Assembly (NCBI RefSeq): GCF_032854445.1
Contig: NC_088295.1
Span: 7,196,501-7,260,500 of the forward strand
Direction of reading: 5' to 3'
DNA from: Liolophura sinensis
Lineage: Eukaryota > Mollusca > Polyplacophora > Chitonida > Chitonidae
Length of the DNA stretch: 64,000 bases
Below, piece by piece: positions 22,816 to 35,250 of this stretch (the stretch's first letter is position 1; each line of letters begins with the position of its first letter). A program made the translations under genes and the position numbers. The notes under the pieces are model-generated. The model made no database searches. It was not told the DNA's origin and saw only the letters and a program-made list of their open reading frames with translations.

Positions 22816-23535
22816 GAACATTCCCACATGTGACACAGGCATGCACATCATATCACGGAAGGCAAACGGCCACACGAGCGTCGCCGGTCGCTTATTGTCG
22901 CCCAGACAGGCTCAAGCTTCGGCTTTTCAGTGACTCTAAGTTGACATTCAGCTGGTTTGTGTATATTTTCATATTTCTTTCCCTGCAGCTGCCTTCGTCG
23001 TGTATATTTCATTTGACCGGATTCGTGTTTAGTATTTCGTGACGGTTTTCCTGTCGCTTTTGTACACACATCTCTCAGTGTGCTTTGATTCTCAGTTTGA
23101 GAGAAAGCCATAATGCATCTGATGCCGATACTCTGTCTACAGTTCGCTCAAAGATATTTTCCATTCATAAAGGATTTTGTGAAGAAGGCTTTCACTAGCT
23201 GTTCTGATTGTTTAGACAATAAGTATTATCCACAATGATGTATTTCGTAAACCGATCCCTTGTCTGTTCTCCACGAATTTAGCACGTATGATCCATGCTG
23301 CATAGTTTTCAAACATTCCCTACCGCCTTTGTCCTCCGCTTTATGGGTGTTGTTGTTCACATGATGTGTATTATTCTGCAGATGGTTTTCGAGTTGTTTT
23401 TTCCACATTGTTGTTATGGCGTGCACTTTTGGTCCAGACATCCCGGAGGGGTGTGGGCAGCTTGGCCGGGGTCTGAGACTCGTGGAAGCGCAAGTTACGT
23501 GCTTAAAACACTCACTCATGGTCATTCATTGTGAT
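22816..23535. other. Unique sequence, no feature seen
   Basis: A CCCTGCAG acceptor-like site near 22981-22988 is not followed by a supported exon. Opposing frames at 23226-23525 (minus) and 23295-23534 (plus) have no recognisable motif. Confidence 0.5.
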
Positions 23536-24445
23536 GCGATTGTAACCAGCCTCATTTACTTGTGAGGCGATGTCAGACTGGGGAGTTTATAAACGAACAG
23601 TAACCCGCTTGATGCACCTTGTGAGGCGATGTCTGACTGGGGAGTTCATAACAAAACTGTTACCAGCCTCATCCAACTTATGAGGTGATGTTAGACTGAT
23701 GAGTTAACAAACTTGTAATCAGGTGATGCACCTTGTGAGGCGATGTCAGACTGGAGAGTTAATAAACGGACTATAATCAGCCTCATCCACCTTGTGAGGC
23801 GATGTCAGACTGGAGAGTTAATAAACGGACTATAAGCAGCCTCATCCACCTTGTGAGGCGATGTCAGACTGGAGAGTTAATAAACGGACTATAATCAGCC
23901 TCATCCACCTTGTGAGGCGATGTCTGACTGGGGAGTTCATAAACGGACTATAATCAGCCTCATCCACCTTGTGAGGCGATGTCAGACTGGGGAGTTCATA
24001 AACGGACTATAATCAGCCTCATCCACCTTGTGAGGCGATGTCAGACTGGAGAGTTAATAAACGGACTATAATCAGCCTCATCCACCTTGTGAGGCGATGT
24101 CTGACTGGGGAGTTCATAAACGGACTATAATCAGCCTCATCCACCTTGTGAGGCGATGTCAGACTGGGGAGTTCATAAACGGACTATAATCAGCCTCATC
24201 CACCTTGTGAGGCGATGTCAGACTGGGGAGTTCATAAACGGACTATAATCAGCCTCATCCACCTTGTGAGGCGATGTCAGACTGGAGAGTTAATAAACGG
24301 ACTATAATCAGCCTCATCCACCTTGTGAGGCGATGTCAGACTGAGGAATTAATAAACGGATTGTAACCAGCTTCATGCGCCTTTTGAGGCGATGTCAGAC
24401 TGAGGAGTTCATAAACAGACTATAATCAGCTTGATGCACCTGTTG
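23536..24445. repeat. 59-bp minisatellite with built-in hairpin, about 15 copies
   Basis: The unit contains ACGGACTATAATCA, GCCTCATCCACCTTGTGAGGC and GATGTCAGACTGG-type words at a 59-bp period. The GCCTCA and TGAGGC arms can pair as a six-base stem with a nine-base loop in most units. Three unit variants (CAGACTGGAGAGTTAAT, CTGACTGGGGAGTTCAT and CAGACTGGGGAGTTCAT) follow in order and the trio recurs at 177 bp. The outer units at both ends are diverged. Confidence 0.95.
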
Positions 24446-26051
24446 CTCCTAATAAAATTTCTACTATAATATTTGATTACTGCGTTTGATTACCGGTAGT
24501 CGTATTTATCAAGCAACCCTTTAAAGCTCCAGGTAATTAGGAATGGACGTCGTAGAGGTGTTACACAGGTAGACTGTGAGTCTAACCGCCATATAGCAGG
24601 TGCTCGAGATTAAAGTTGAAAATAAACTCTCAAACGTACAATTGCTGGGTGTTTATGGTTGCCCTAACACAGGACTGCAGATCTGGGCCATATGTCCATC
24701 GTTTGTATGGAAATGTGTTACTCCTACAAACTTCAACGGAATCACCATTGGCAAGACTGAATATTCAGTAGGAAAACGCCTTACGAAAGGTAAACATGGT
24801 TGATGGCCGTCACAGATCCCTCTTCCACTTGCCGCTCGGCTTGAGCTTGAATTGGCTTTGCCCGACTCTGTGATTACATAGACCCCAACATCCTGTTCGA
24901 CTCATGTCCCGTGTGACAAATATGGGACTACTTCTCAAACTTCAACTTCCGAATTAAGTGTATAATCGTACATCGTCCTTAAGTGCGGACCAACAGGTAC
25001 TTGTGTACTTACACAGTAATTGCTGTTTCAGACGTTTATCATATCATCCAAGAGACCCCGTCTCTACTGTGGCCACTTCAGCTCTGCCATTCTCTCTATA
25101 TACCCTACACAAGCAAATATATGGTGATCGTTACCCTAGTGGTGTTTGTAACTGGAAGAGACGCATGAATAAACTGGAGGTATGAGAAGTCAGAGATCAT
25201 TGTGATGTGTTTGGTTTGAGGTAATGCATACTTGATGACAGTGACTGTTCATGTTATTTGAGGCAAAAACTTTTATTCCCTATCTGTTGGGCATGTATTC
25301 TTGAGAACACATGGTTGTGTGTTCAGATGTGTTTCTTTTTTCACTTTACTGTTCTGGTATCTTTCTCGTAAAAATGAATGAACGATTGGCATCCAATGGC
25401 ACCTTTCCATATGATATAACAGCTGCAATAAGCTGGTACTTCTTGGCAAAGAGTCTACAGGCGATATCTCATCCTTTGTCAATGGCCAACATTAAATTTA
25501 GCACAGTATTGTTCCTATACACGGGTTAAATATAACAATTCCGTTTGATTTTTATAAATACGCACTGGGGCGGTGACACGGTTCTCTGACGGGAAACATT
25601 CGTCAAATTGTAGAAATGGGAGTGACCAGACTAATAGTACCCCTTGACATCCGCGTCAGCAGGGTCCCGGTTGACCAGCGGTCAAGCCAGGATATAACTG
25701 TACTAAGAGAGGGAAATCGATGAACTCTAATCTCTGATCTGTCCCCCTGTAAATTCACTAACGTCTTGACCAAGACACCTAATTCCGCGACCTTATCGAA
25801 TTACTCGTGAAAAGACAACTGGGAGTTCGGGGAAGGATATCTGTTCCCTGTTGTCCGAATAAGCTAATTTTGTAGCCGAGCAAAGGGATTTCTGGGCTAC
25901 TGGCTAACCCCTGATCAGCCACATGAAAACAATCTCAAACCTAGACGTCGGAAATATTATCTGTGATGGATGGTCTATTTTCATCACGTGGTTTTGTGGA
26001 TTGGGTATATCTGACCTGACTTTGTGTACCAATCACCGTCCCTCGGAACTC
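24446..26051. other. Unique sequence, no gene supported
   Basis: Frames at 24600-24803, 24958-25185 and 25311-25529 (plus) and 25273-25482 (minus) are short. The first follows an AG-ending site near 24600 but has no recognised domain and no clear donor. Nothing else was seen. Confidence 0.5.
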
Positions 26052-27765
26052 GAAACTCAGCCTTCCTTGGTACACGCGCTCAGCCTTCCATAGTACACGT
26101 GCTCAGCCTTCCTTGGTACACGCACTCAGCCTTCCATAGCACACGCGCCCAGCCTTCCTTGGTACATGCGCTCACTCTTTCATAATACACGCGCTAAGCC
26201 TTCCTCAGTACACGCGCTCAGTCTTCCTCGGTACACGCGCTCAGCCTTCCATGGTACACGCACTCAGCCTCCATCGATACACGCGCTCAGCCTTCCAAAG
26301 TACATGCGCTCAACCTTCCTCGGTACACGCGCTCAGTCTTCCTCGGTACACGCGCTCAGCCTTCCATGGTACACGCACTCAGCCTTCCATAGTACACGTG
26401 TTCAGCCTTCCTTGGTACACGCACTCAGCCTTCCTTGGTACATGCGCTCACTCTTTCATAGTACACGCGCTCAGCCTTCCTCGGTACACGCGCTCAGTCT
26501 TCCTCGGTACACGCACTCAGCCTTCCTTGGTACATGCGCTCACTCTTTCATAGTACACGCGCTCAGCCTTCCTCAGTACACGCGCTCAGTCTTCCTCGGT
26601 ACACGCACTCAGCCTTCCATAGTACACGTGCTCAGCATTCCTTGGTACACGCGCTCAGCCTTCCATAGTACACGCGCTCAGCCTTCCTCGTTACACGCGC
26701 TCAGCCTTCCTTAGTGCACGCGCTCAACCTTCCATAGTACACGCGCTCAGCCTTCCTTGGTACACGCACTCAGCCTTTCATAGTACACGCGCTCAGCCTC
26801 CCTCGGTACACTCGCTCAGCCTTCCATAGTACACGTGCTCAGCCTTCCATAGTCCACGCGGTTAGCATTCCTTGGTACATGCGCTCACTCTTTTATAGTA
26901 CACGCGCTCATCCTTCCTTGGTACACGCACTCAGCCGTTCATAGTACACGCGCTCAGCCTTCCACAGTACTCGCGCTCAGCCCTCCTCGGTACACGCGCT
27001 CAGTCTTCCTCGGTACATGCGTTCAGCCTTCCTTGGTACACGCGTTCAGCCTTCCAAAGTACACGCGCTCAGCCTTCCTCGGTACACGCTCTCAGCATTC
27101 CTTGGTACACGCGCTCACTCTTTCATAGTACATGCGCTAAGCCTTCCTTAGTACACTTGCTCAGCATTCCTTAGTACACGCGCTGAGCCTTCCTCGGTAC
27201 ACGGGCTCAGTCTTCCTCGGTACATGCGTTCAGCCTTCCTTGGTACACGCGTTCAGCCTTCCAAAGTACACGCGCTCAGCCTTCCTCGGTACACGCTCTC
27301 AGCATTCCTTGGTACACGCGCTCACTCTTTCATAGTACATGCGCTAAGCCTTCCTTAGTACACTTGCTCAGCATTCCTTAGTACAAGCGCTGAGCCTTCC
27401 TCGGTACACGGGCTCAGCCTTTCTTGGTACACGCCCTCAGCCTTCCATAGTACACGCGCTCAGCCTTCCTTGGTACACGCGCTCAGTCTCCCATAGTAAA
27501 CGCGCTCAGCCTTCCTCGGTACACGGGCTCAGCCTTCCTTGGTACACGCTCTCAGCATTCCTCGGTACACGCGTTAAGCCTTCCTTAGTACACTTGCTCG
27601 GGACACGAGGTCAACCTTCCTCAGGACACGCGCTCAACCGTTCACGGGACACGCGTTCAACCTTCCTCAGGGCATACGGCCAGCCTTCCCTGGGGCACGC
27701 GCTCAGCTCTCTTCATGACACGCACTCAGTCTTCCTCGTGCTCAGTGCTCCTCGGGACAGGCATT
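26052..27765. repeat. 23-bp minisatellite, about 73 copies, with 207-bp higher-order repeat
   Basis: Units read ACACGCGCTCAGCCTTCC then one of TTGGT, ATAGT, TCGGT or AAAGT, with a 23-bp period for 1.7 kb. A nine-unit block starting at 27001 (CAGTCTTCCTCGGTACATGC) is repeated from 27208, exactly 207 bp on, including private variants such as GCTCTCAGCATTCC and ACTTGCTCAGC. Similar block reuse is visible around 26165-26330. From about 27590 the units decay. Plus frames at 26166-26714 are array by-products. Confidence 0.96.
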
Positions 27766-29259
27766 TTTCCTGGCATGGGCTTACCGCTACTCTTTGAGCT
27801 GGGTTGAGTTTCCACGTTTCTCGTAAAGTTAAGAAGTGATTGGTTTGTAGTTGATTAGTCCTCTATCTTGGGTAGGTTCTCTCTCTTCTCTCCATTATAG
27901 TGCTCTGGAGCTGTATTTGTTCCAAGTATACATGTTATTTGTATGTTCTCCTTTATTAAGCAACGTACCCATGAGTGTGTCAGCGGCTTATTTTCAGGGT
28001 AATTGATGGTGCTTGGTATACGCAAAAAGCCGTACACTTCGTGTCATTGATAGTGCCTGACATAAGCTATGCCGTGTACTCAGTGTAGTTGATGGTGCCA
28101 GGAATAAGCTAAGCCATATACTCAGTGTAGTAACCTGGTATGACTTGCTGCACGTGTAAGGGTTACTCAAACATTTAAGCACCTGTTAACATGTTTACGC
28201 TGTTTAACTTAAAGCGGTGTGTAATGATTGTTTCCCCTATTAGACAAGCTTCCTTTCCATCATGCTCCGACTGTGGGCTCAATTCCAACCGCAGTTTTCT
28301 CATGGTCACGGGGGAACAGTTACCCGAAGCGGTGTTAAATGCTAATTGCTTCACCTATATTGCCGTGCTGCAGCATGCGATCCCCTAGGACAAGGACTCT
28401 CTCCTTCCCTCTAGACATCCTGTAAAGTGGTGATATGCGCTAGAAAGAATATATCGACAACTTAACTCACTCTGCCGGTCGATGGCGGTTTATTTCGCAC
28501 CGTGAGTTTGGGGAATATGGGGTTGAAACCAATTGACGCGAAGACAAGGCTCGTTTATGGTTGACAGTTCCAACTATGGCCCGTTGTTAGGGAAAAGCGC
28601 GACAAGAATCTTATTTAGATGTTAAGTGAGCGTTGTGACAAACTTACAGTTCAAAGATCGATGTTGATGGCATGAGCTAATCCGGCAGATCTGAATGTAT
28701 CCAGGGTTGACTCTGCATGGTATTTTGTACATCGTGGTCGCTCGTTTACCCAAGGGGAAGTCCCTCGATCAGACAGACTTTACAAGACACTCCATCTGAC
28801 ACGAACCCGGAAAGCCTCTACACTGACGGATTACCAAGAAGAACATTTCTAATAAGCTGAATAGTTCGACGACTTTCAAATTCCCTAAAACAAGAACAAT
28901 ATTCTTTCTTTGAGGCTGACAGTTTAGTCCTATTTTCTCGGTTTTGTTTTGTGTTTTAAGAAAGAAAAACCACTATCGCTATACCTGACATACGTGACAA
29001 ATAGAACGCTGTCAAATGGAATGTTTTCATGATTCATAAAGCAGTCAAACAATAAACAGGCCAGTGAAACCTTGAATCCTTGGCACAGAGGCAGAAGACA
29101 CATAGTATTGAAGAACTGTTAATGAAGGAAGCCTCGGTGATAAAACTTCTCCTGTATTATGTACATCCACCAAAGGTATATATCATTGGTAAAACATCTA
29201 GTTCCTTACCACAGTACAAAATGAACGATTGCAAACACAAAAGGCTAAATGCATAAAAG
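27766..29259. other. Mostly unique; weak repeat at 28000-28130
   Basis: Words such as TTGATGGTGCC, CATAAGCTATGCC and GTACTCAGTGTAG recur about every 57 bp for two to three copies near 28000-28130. No gene can be supported elsewhere in the stretch. Confidence 0.45.
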
Positions 29260-29500
29260 TGAAATAAGGGAGGTATAGTTTATTCAGGGTGAAATAAGGA
29301 AGGTATAGTTTATTCAGGGTGAAATAAGGGAGGTATAGTTTATTCAGGGTGAAATAAGGGAGGTATAGTTTATTCAGGGTGAAGTAAGGGAGGTATAGTT
29401 TATTCAGGGTGAAATAAGGGAGGTATATTTTATTCAGGGTGAAATAAGGGAGGTATATTTTATTCAAGGTGAAATAAGGAGGGATAGTTTATTCAGGGTA
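29260..29500. repeat. 30-bp minisatellite, about 8 copies
   Basis: GTGAAATAAGGGAGGTATAG plus TTTATTCAGG repeats every 30 bp with only a few substitutions (GGGAGG versus GGAAGG, TATAG versus TATAT). The minus frame 29198-29467 reads a 10-residue repeat and is an array product. High identity suggests recent expansion. Confidence 0.96.
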
Positions 29501-32097
29501 AAAGTTGTCTGTTACAGCACAATTGATATACACCAAGCTGATGTAAACAAAGGTGTGGTATGGACGATGGTATGCATAACGACGGAATAGCTTATCATGT
29601 GGTGTAAATACGCCATATTTGCTTGTGTTAATTATACCAGACAGTAGGTATAAGGAGTGGAATAAGGCCACCATGGCAATACTGTAGTTGACAGCATCGT
29701 CAAATTTGTGTTCTGTTGAGGTAAAACTCTCGGTGCAGGCAGTATTTTTGTAGGTTAAACGTGGCGTGCACCCAGATTGTATCGACCACAGCTGTTTCAC
29801 GACATCAACATTTTGAGAGCTTAATTAATGCCAAACTGAATCGACTTGTATTTATCTACAATATTTTGTGAAAACGCAGTAAATTGGGGGGATAAATTAT
29901 GGGTCTGTGAAAATTGTCCAGCTACATGATTCGAATCCAGGTGAAACTTGCCTGAGTTTCCGCCTGTCGGTATGGTTATGATCATTTTCAGTCTTGTTTT
30001 ATCATGTCACTGGTCGTTTATTCTCTGGTGTTAACAATCGTGAAGTTTGAAGCATCCCTAAACGAGTTCACTATTCGATACCCTGGCGCCAAAATATTTA
30101 CTCTTGGGTAATTACGTATTTTGAAAAGATTTTTTGTAAATCCTGACTATGAAGGGAAACTTTGGCGTTTAACTTACTTCAGTTCGACGGGGTCTCTAGG
30201 TGGTTCTGTTTCAAATGGCAACCATGTACAAAGAGGCAATCTTTGGGCAAACTGTTTAATTCTCCGAGCGCAATACTTATCTTTTTGAGGTCAGTTTGCT
30301 GATGACGGCGTTTCTAGGGAATAATAGAAGCTGTCAGTTGTGATCCCGCGAGTCTCCTGCTCGGATTGAAGCGATGAGAAAAAGGCTAGGTTTGACGGCA
30401 GCCATCTCAGGGGCCTCTGCCTTACCACCTATTGATACGGACAACACACGCAGTCCTGTTTTTTTCCTTGTCCGTTCTCAACGCAGTGACATGTTTACTT
30501 GGCAAGACTGTAAATTGGATGTTCCAGAGTGCATTTTAATGTTCCAATCCGTGGTCGAATAAAAGAACTTATCTTCACAGCTAAAGTAATGTGTCCTTCA
30601 TTCGGTACTCTGGAATCATGGCAAGAACTCCTGGCATAACACATTATTTCCCCACCTTGCACTAACAGTCCTGGCAACGGCAGTAACTCTACTCATGACA
30701 CAGACGAAAAAATAAAACGTAAAGAACACAATAAATTCTCCTCAGTAATGGATATCTAAAGAACTTTGTAATGACAATACATTCAGACACTGTGTGGAGT
30801 AAATGTTCGGGCCAAAGATCAAACAAAGCAAAACAAATCTGCAAAATAATAATGTTTTCAACGTAACCACTGGCGGAGAAGGAGCCGCTCTCTCATGGAA
30901 ACATCTGTGGTTCTATCAGCAAAGGCTCAGTATTACCACCGTTCTGGTGTGAATGTCATGGTATGATATAGCCTATGTACATCTTCTTGCTATGAAATTA
31001 CGACAGCGAAATTCACAGATCTATGTGAATTATCATAAATAATATCACGGTATAAACGAAGCAGATATCCACAAACTTATATGCTCCGCACTGCCCACTA
31101 GATGCTCACAATCCGAAATCAACACCTAAATGAAACCCAGCTGTACCCTGTAATAAGTAATCTCCCTGGCAATTATTTAGTAAACCAGGCTAGAAAGCTC
31201 CATCTTACTTACATAACTCTGTCAGTCAGGCTCTGAAATAAAAGTAATCACTAATTTATAACAAGGATTTTCATTCGCATTCAGTTTTATTTTAAAGATG
31301 ACGTTAGTGTGGAACGGCACACTCCGCAACGAATTACACGTGGTGTTCACCATGACCTTACGTTTCCACAGAAGTTGCATTTTAGTAGCAACTTAAATTT
31401 AATAAGCAACATTTTTCCGCCCGGGTGACAGACGCTTCACATGGTTAACATAGCTGCCCGAGCTGCGCGCTTCATCTGTTATAACTGGTTAAACCAAATT
31501 AAGTCATTTTACTGCCAATGATCTAGGCTACTTGGCTGTATGCGGGTTAGCTGCTGCTTAGGGTAAGGAGTTAAACCGTGCAGTGGGGCGTGTGGGTATG
31601 GAAGAAAAATTCTAATACTGCAGTATGAAATTATCCATGCATTAGGCAATCGATCACAGTACGCCAGTCTCTTGCTATCCCGTTACAGATCTTACATCCG
31701 CGGTAGGTAAGGGGCAGTCTCCGTACCTTTTTCTTCCAATGTGCACGATCAGAACAGGCGCCTGGCGCACTCATCGGCTACATTGTGCCAAATCAAGGCC
31801 AGCTGTTTGTTCGATAAACTTTTGTCACGTATAAGTCATGGCGTTTCAATGTTCTGACTTAGCAGTCATCTGCTGAGATTAGCGGATAAATGGCAATAAT
31901 GTTAATAGGTCGAATTCCATATTCGCATTTAAAAGTGCATAAATTCTCAAAGTGTGTCGAGTTGTCTGTCGGTTAGACTTCACTTGGAAGCTTATCAAAA
32001 TGATTATGGAAATTGTGCTTACGGAAGAGGGGCTCGCGAGCAGCGGCTGACATCAGCTAACTGGCTTGATAACAAGAGACTCTGACCTTATCAACAG
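29501..32097. other. Unique sequence, no gene supported
   Basis: A GATTCGAATCC word at about 29930 resembles a pol III B box, but I find no matching A box or SINE body. Frames at 29489-29800 (minus), 30374-30562 (plus) and 30495-30677 (minus) are unrecognised. Confidence 0.45.
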
Positions 32098-32305
32098 GCT
32101 TCCCGCCCAGTCAGGCACTCAGGAAAGTTGTGTCCACGTCTCTTGGGATGTCACTAACTCCGAACAATCTGGAGTAATCAAGTGGCTGGGGTCGATTCCA
32201 GGAATCCACCCATACACGCGAATCTTACCTGATAACAAAACGGAAGTGCATGACACTGGAACAATACGTGGCTTCTCGTTGTCCCATGTTCCTTCAAGTG
32301 GTAAG
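32098..32305 (+). CDS. Candidate internal exon, extracellular beta-sandwich-like domain
   Basis: The open frame translates with VHVSWDVTNSEQSG, KWLGSIPG and GFSLSHVPSSGK. The spacing of W-D, a Glu-x-Ser-Gly-like turn and an aromatic followed by a G-S-x-P-G turn resembles repeated extracellular domains common in invertebrate secreted or surface proteins. It ends in phase 0 at AAG followed by GTAAGT, a full donor consensus at 32306. The best acceptor is CTTATCAACAG ending at 32097, with alternatives at about 32110 and 32121. The exon would be 208 bp. No partner exon was found, so the gene's remaining exons would lie beyond long introns or outside the window. A chance frame remains possible. Confidence 0.4.
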
Positions 32306-32311
32306 GTAAGT
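32306..32311 (+). promoter_or_regulatory. Splice donor for the candidate exon
   Basis: AAG followed by GTAAGT matches the eukaryotic 5' splice consensus and coincides with a codon boundary of the candidate exon. It is the strongest donor seen beside a non-repetitive open frame in this window. Confidence 0.4.
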
Positions 32312-34180
32312 GTACTGCTCTCTGTGGTCAGGTTCCTTGGGTGCATTAGGTACAAAGGGCCTTCTTGTCTCAGCAACCATCTTTTCTCATACCGGGTTGT
32401 AACAGCTTTATTATGTTAGCCTTGTTCTGTGATGGTATCGGCATGTTACAGAGGACAGCGCACAATCGCAAAAGTCTAGAATGGCTAAGACTGATAGGTT
32501 GTTCAGTTACTAATAGCTGACCTGATTGACCTAAGTAGGGTTGCCGGAAGATGTAGCGTTACAGTTTTTAAAAAGTTTAATTTCCTGTGGTTATTTTATT
32601 TACTATGGATGAAATTGAACAATACAAGCAAAGCAGCAGTCCTCACTGTGTTGTCAATAGACGTTTTATAGTGTCATTGTAAAGTAAAGCTTTTTAGTTT
32701 TTTGAACTATGTAGGAAGATTCCACGGTCAGCTTATGAGGCAGTGCAACAATGCTAGTGTAGTACGCTGGGGTTTGCCGTTATATAGGAAATATAAAATA
32801 CCATGTTAAATGCATCCATATGTCAGATATAATCATATAGGACGTTAGAAGACCATTTATGTAATGTGTATGAAAAAATCATGAAAAGGTGTCCCTTGAA
32901 CATATATTTGATGCCGAGTGCTTTCATTTGCTTGTGAATTCTATTTTCACAATCCAAAATTTGATTTTGAATTCTATTTTGAGTGTCCAAAACTTGCTTG
33001 TGGATTCAATAAGAAACGAAAGTCATGAAGACCATGAAGAGGGCATGGGATAGTCATAAAACACAACGTACCTGATTATTAAATGGGACCAATAATCAAA
33101 AGCAAATTACACAACCCTTAAGGTAGCACAAGTTAGCCGCCGTATGAGTGGCCAATCCTACGAGGAGTGCACACTTGGTGTTAAGTGACCAACCGTAAAG
33201 GGTTATGGGGAATATGGCAATAGGGCTTTTATTCACGACTGGATAACTCTTGAGGACTAAACTATATCGTTCAACACCGAAAATTCTGTTCGATAAGATT
33301 TTTCGAGTAACTGCCCGTTTTTCTAATAGAACGAAACTGTCTGATCACACAAAATCCTCCAAATTATGATTGTAGATTACGGAATAATTGCAACACTATT
33401 TGAAAGCTCGTTTTCGTAAGATATGTGATAATGGAGTGCAATCCCTTCCTGCCTGTTTGCGGCTGCTGTGTACGGTCAGCGCACTGGGATTGGGTGGTCT
33501 CTATTGATTACCGCTCGGACACCACTGGAACGCGATGGGTTGTTTGCTGACTAAAGGCCTCGCGATATCCCGCTCAAATAAATGATAATACAACAAATTT
33601 GATGCCGCAATAGAGCCAGTCTGAGAACTCTGCCCGGAAGGATCATCTGACAGAAGCGGCATGTTTTGTATCCCTGGCGCGTTTGAGACCCGGCTGGCAC
33701 TACACGGACCTCGCCTTAAATCCGACATTACAATTGTTCCGAAGCTTCAAGCCATTGGCACGCACCCAACTTACGTGACATGAATAAGACACAGACAAAA
33801 ACTACTGGGCAGAGCACAAAACGGCGATAAATTATATTTTCTATGAGTGAAATGTTGTGTGCACAGTATATCTGACAACATGATTGATTTTAAAGCAAGA
33901 AAGTTCGCCTCTGTACAAAATACAGAGATGTTTAAAACAACCAGTTAACCTGTCTTAGATGTCATGGAACTAAACGCATGTAGTTTTTATTTTACAAATC
34001 AACGGAAAATATGTCCATTAGTTTAACAGCTGACATCGGAGATGAACAGAAAAAATTAACAGTAAAAACGTATAATGTATTCAAAACTTAAGAAAAATCC
34101 CCAACACCTGCACATTATTGCACGTATTAACATCTGCCTACACATCATATTAAACTCCTCTGAGTGGAGAACTAGATTCT
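32312..34180. other. Unique sequence, no gene supported
   Basis: I looked here for the next exon of the candidate gene and found none I could defend. Near 32930-33010, GAATTCTATTTT and CTTGTG words occur twice or more in a short decayed repeat. A minus frame at 33501-33728 has no recognised motif. Confidence 0.45.
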
Positions 34181-34416
34181 GGGCCCAGTTGCACGAAAGT
34201 GTATTAGCTAATACTGGTATTAAGTCATATTTTATATTTAAAGTTTACCCAACCTCAGCAGCCAATGTAGTTCTCCAGTCAAAGTATAACAGCAGCAGTT
34301 GTAGTTCATATTTTGTATAATGTTACACATTTTCTTAGGATATGTACAAAATTGAAGACTTGGCTTAAAGTTAAATCTGGCATTAAGTCTTAAACAGTTT
34401 TGAACAACCAAGCCCC
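34181..34416. mobile_element. Possible diverged MITE, 236 bp
   Basis: The left end GGGCCCAGTTGCACGAAAG (34181-34199) is a sharp terminal-repeat-like sequence. The right end, about 34398-34416, is a weak reverse complement of it, with about 12 of 19 positions matching. The interior carries GGTATTAAGTC and GGCATTAAGTC words. Divergence of the right end keeps this tentative. Confidence 0.4.
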
Positions 34417-34984
34417 GATAGGCGAACACAGACAATTGTACAGTAACGGTCGATAAAAGAATATTGTAAGCCTCAAAGACAAGAAGTGAAACTAAAATAT
34501 TTTGGAAACTCTTCTTTAGTGAGAAGTTTATATATTAGGTCATTTTGTGGAAAGAAGATAATAACAAATATTAAATGTAATAATGTAGCACGCCCTGTTT
34601 TCTCTGCCAAAACTGTATAATGTCAAGGCCAAGAAAAGATATTTTTGACAGACAGTCACTCAGCCAAATTACATCTAGAATTTTCTATTCGATAAATGTT
34701 GGTTGTGATCACATGGTAGAGGTGGGTATTCTCAGGTTATACATGCAGATGTTTACAAAACCCTGGAGTTTTCAAGATTTTATCAGCATCCCATATAAGA
34801 AAGTAAGGTAGATTTTCGCCCATATACACGCTAAAGATAGAACCTTTTGAAGGCCCGGCTTGTTTTAAGGCAAAGTCTAGTTTGTTATCACAAAAACTTG
34901 TTTAAAGAAGCTTTTGAATGTAAAGCGAAAGAACCACATCTCAACCACGTGAAAGCAGTCAGTAGCGAGTAGTTATATTATACT
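34417..34984. other. Unique sequence, no feature seen
   Basis: A 63-residue plus frame at 34620-34811 has no recognisable motif. Confidence 0.5.
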
Positions 34985-35250
34985 GAAGTGTCACAGGTTT
35001 CCATTACCCGACTGCCTGTTACAGCCATTGAAGTGACACGTTTCCCTTACCTGATTGCATGTTACAGCTATTGAAGTGACACAGGTTTCCCTTACCTGAC
35101 TGACTGTTACAGCCATTGAAGTGACACAGGTTTTCCTTACCTCACTGATTGTTACAGCCACTGAGGTGACACAGATTTCCCTTATCTGATTGGCTGTTAC
35201 AGCCATTGAAGTGATACAGGCTTCCCTTGCCTGACTGCCTATTGCATGCA
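34985..35250. repeat. 45-bp minisatellite, about 6 copies
   Basis: Units contain CTTACCTGACTG, TGTTACAGCCATTGAAGTGA and CACAGGTTTCC at about 45-bp spacing. The minus frame 34991-35251 reads a 15-residue repeat (VTSMAVT-type), a consequence of 45 being a multiple of three. Confidence 0.9.

Noticed and set aside
26166-26714. 182-residue plus frame
   Set aside because: It lies entirely in the 23-bp array, and its repeated SLPRYTRSAF-like peptide is generated by the array.
29920-29990. B-box-like GATTCGAATCC as part of a tRNA or SINE
   Set aside because: No A box at a sensible distance and no SINE body or tail follows.
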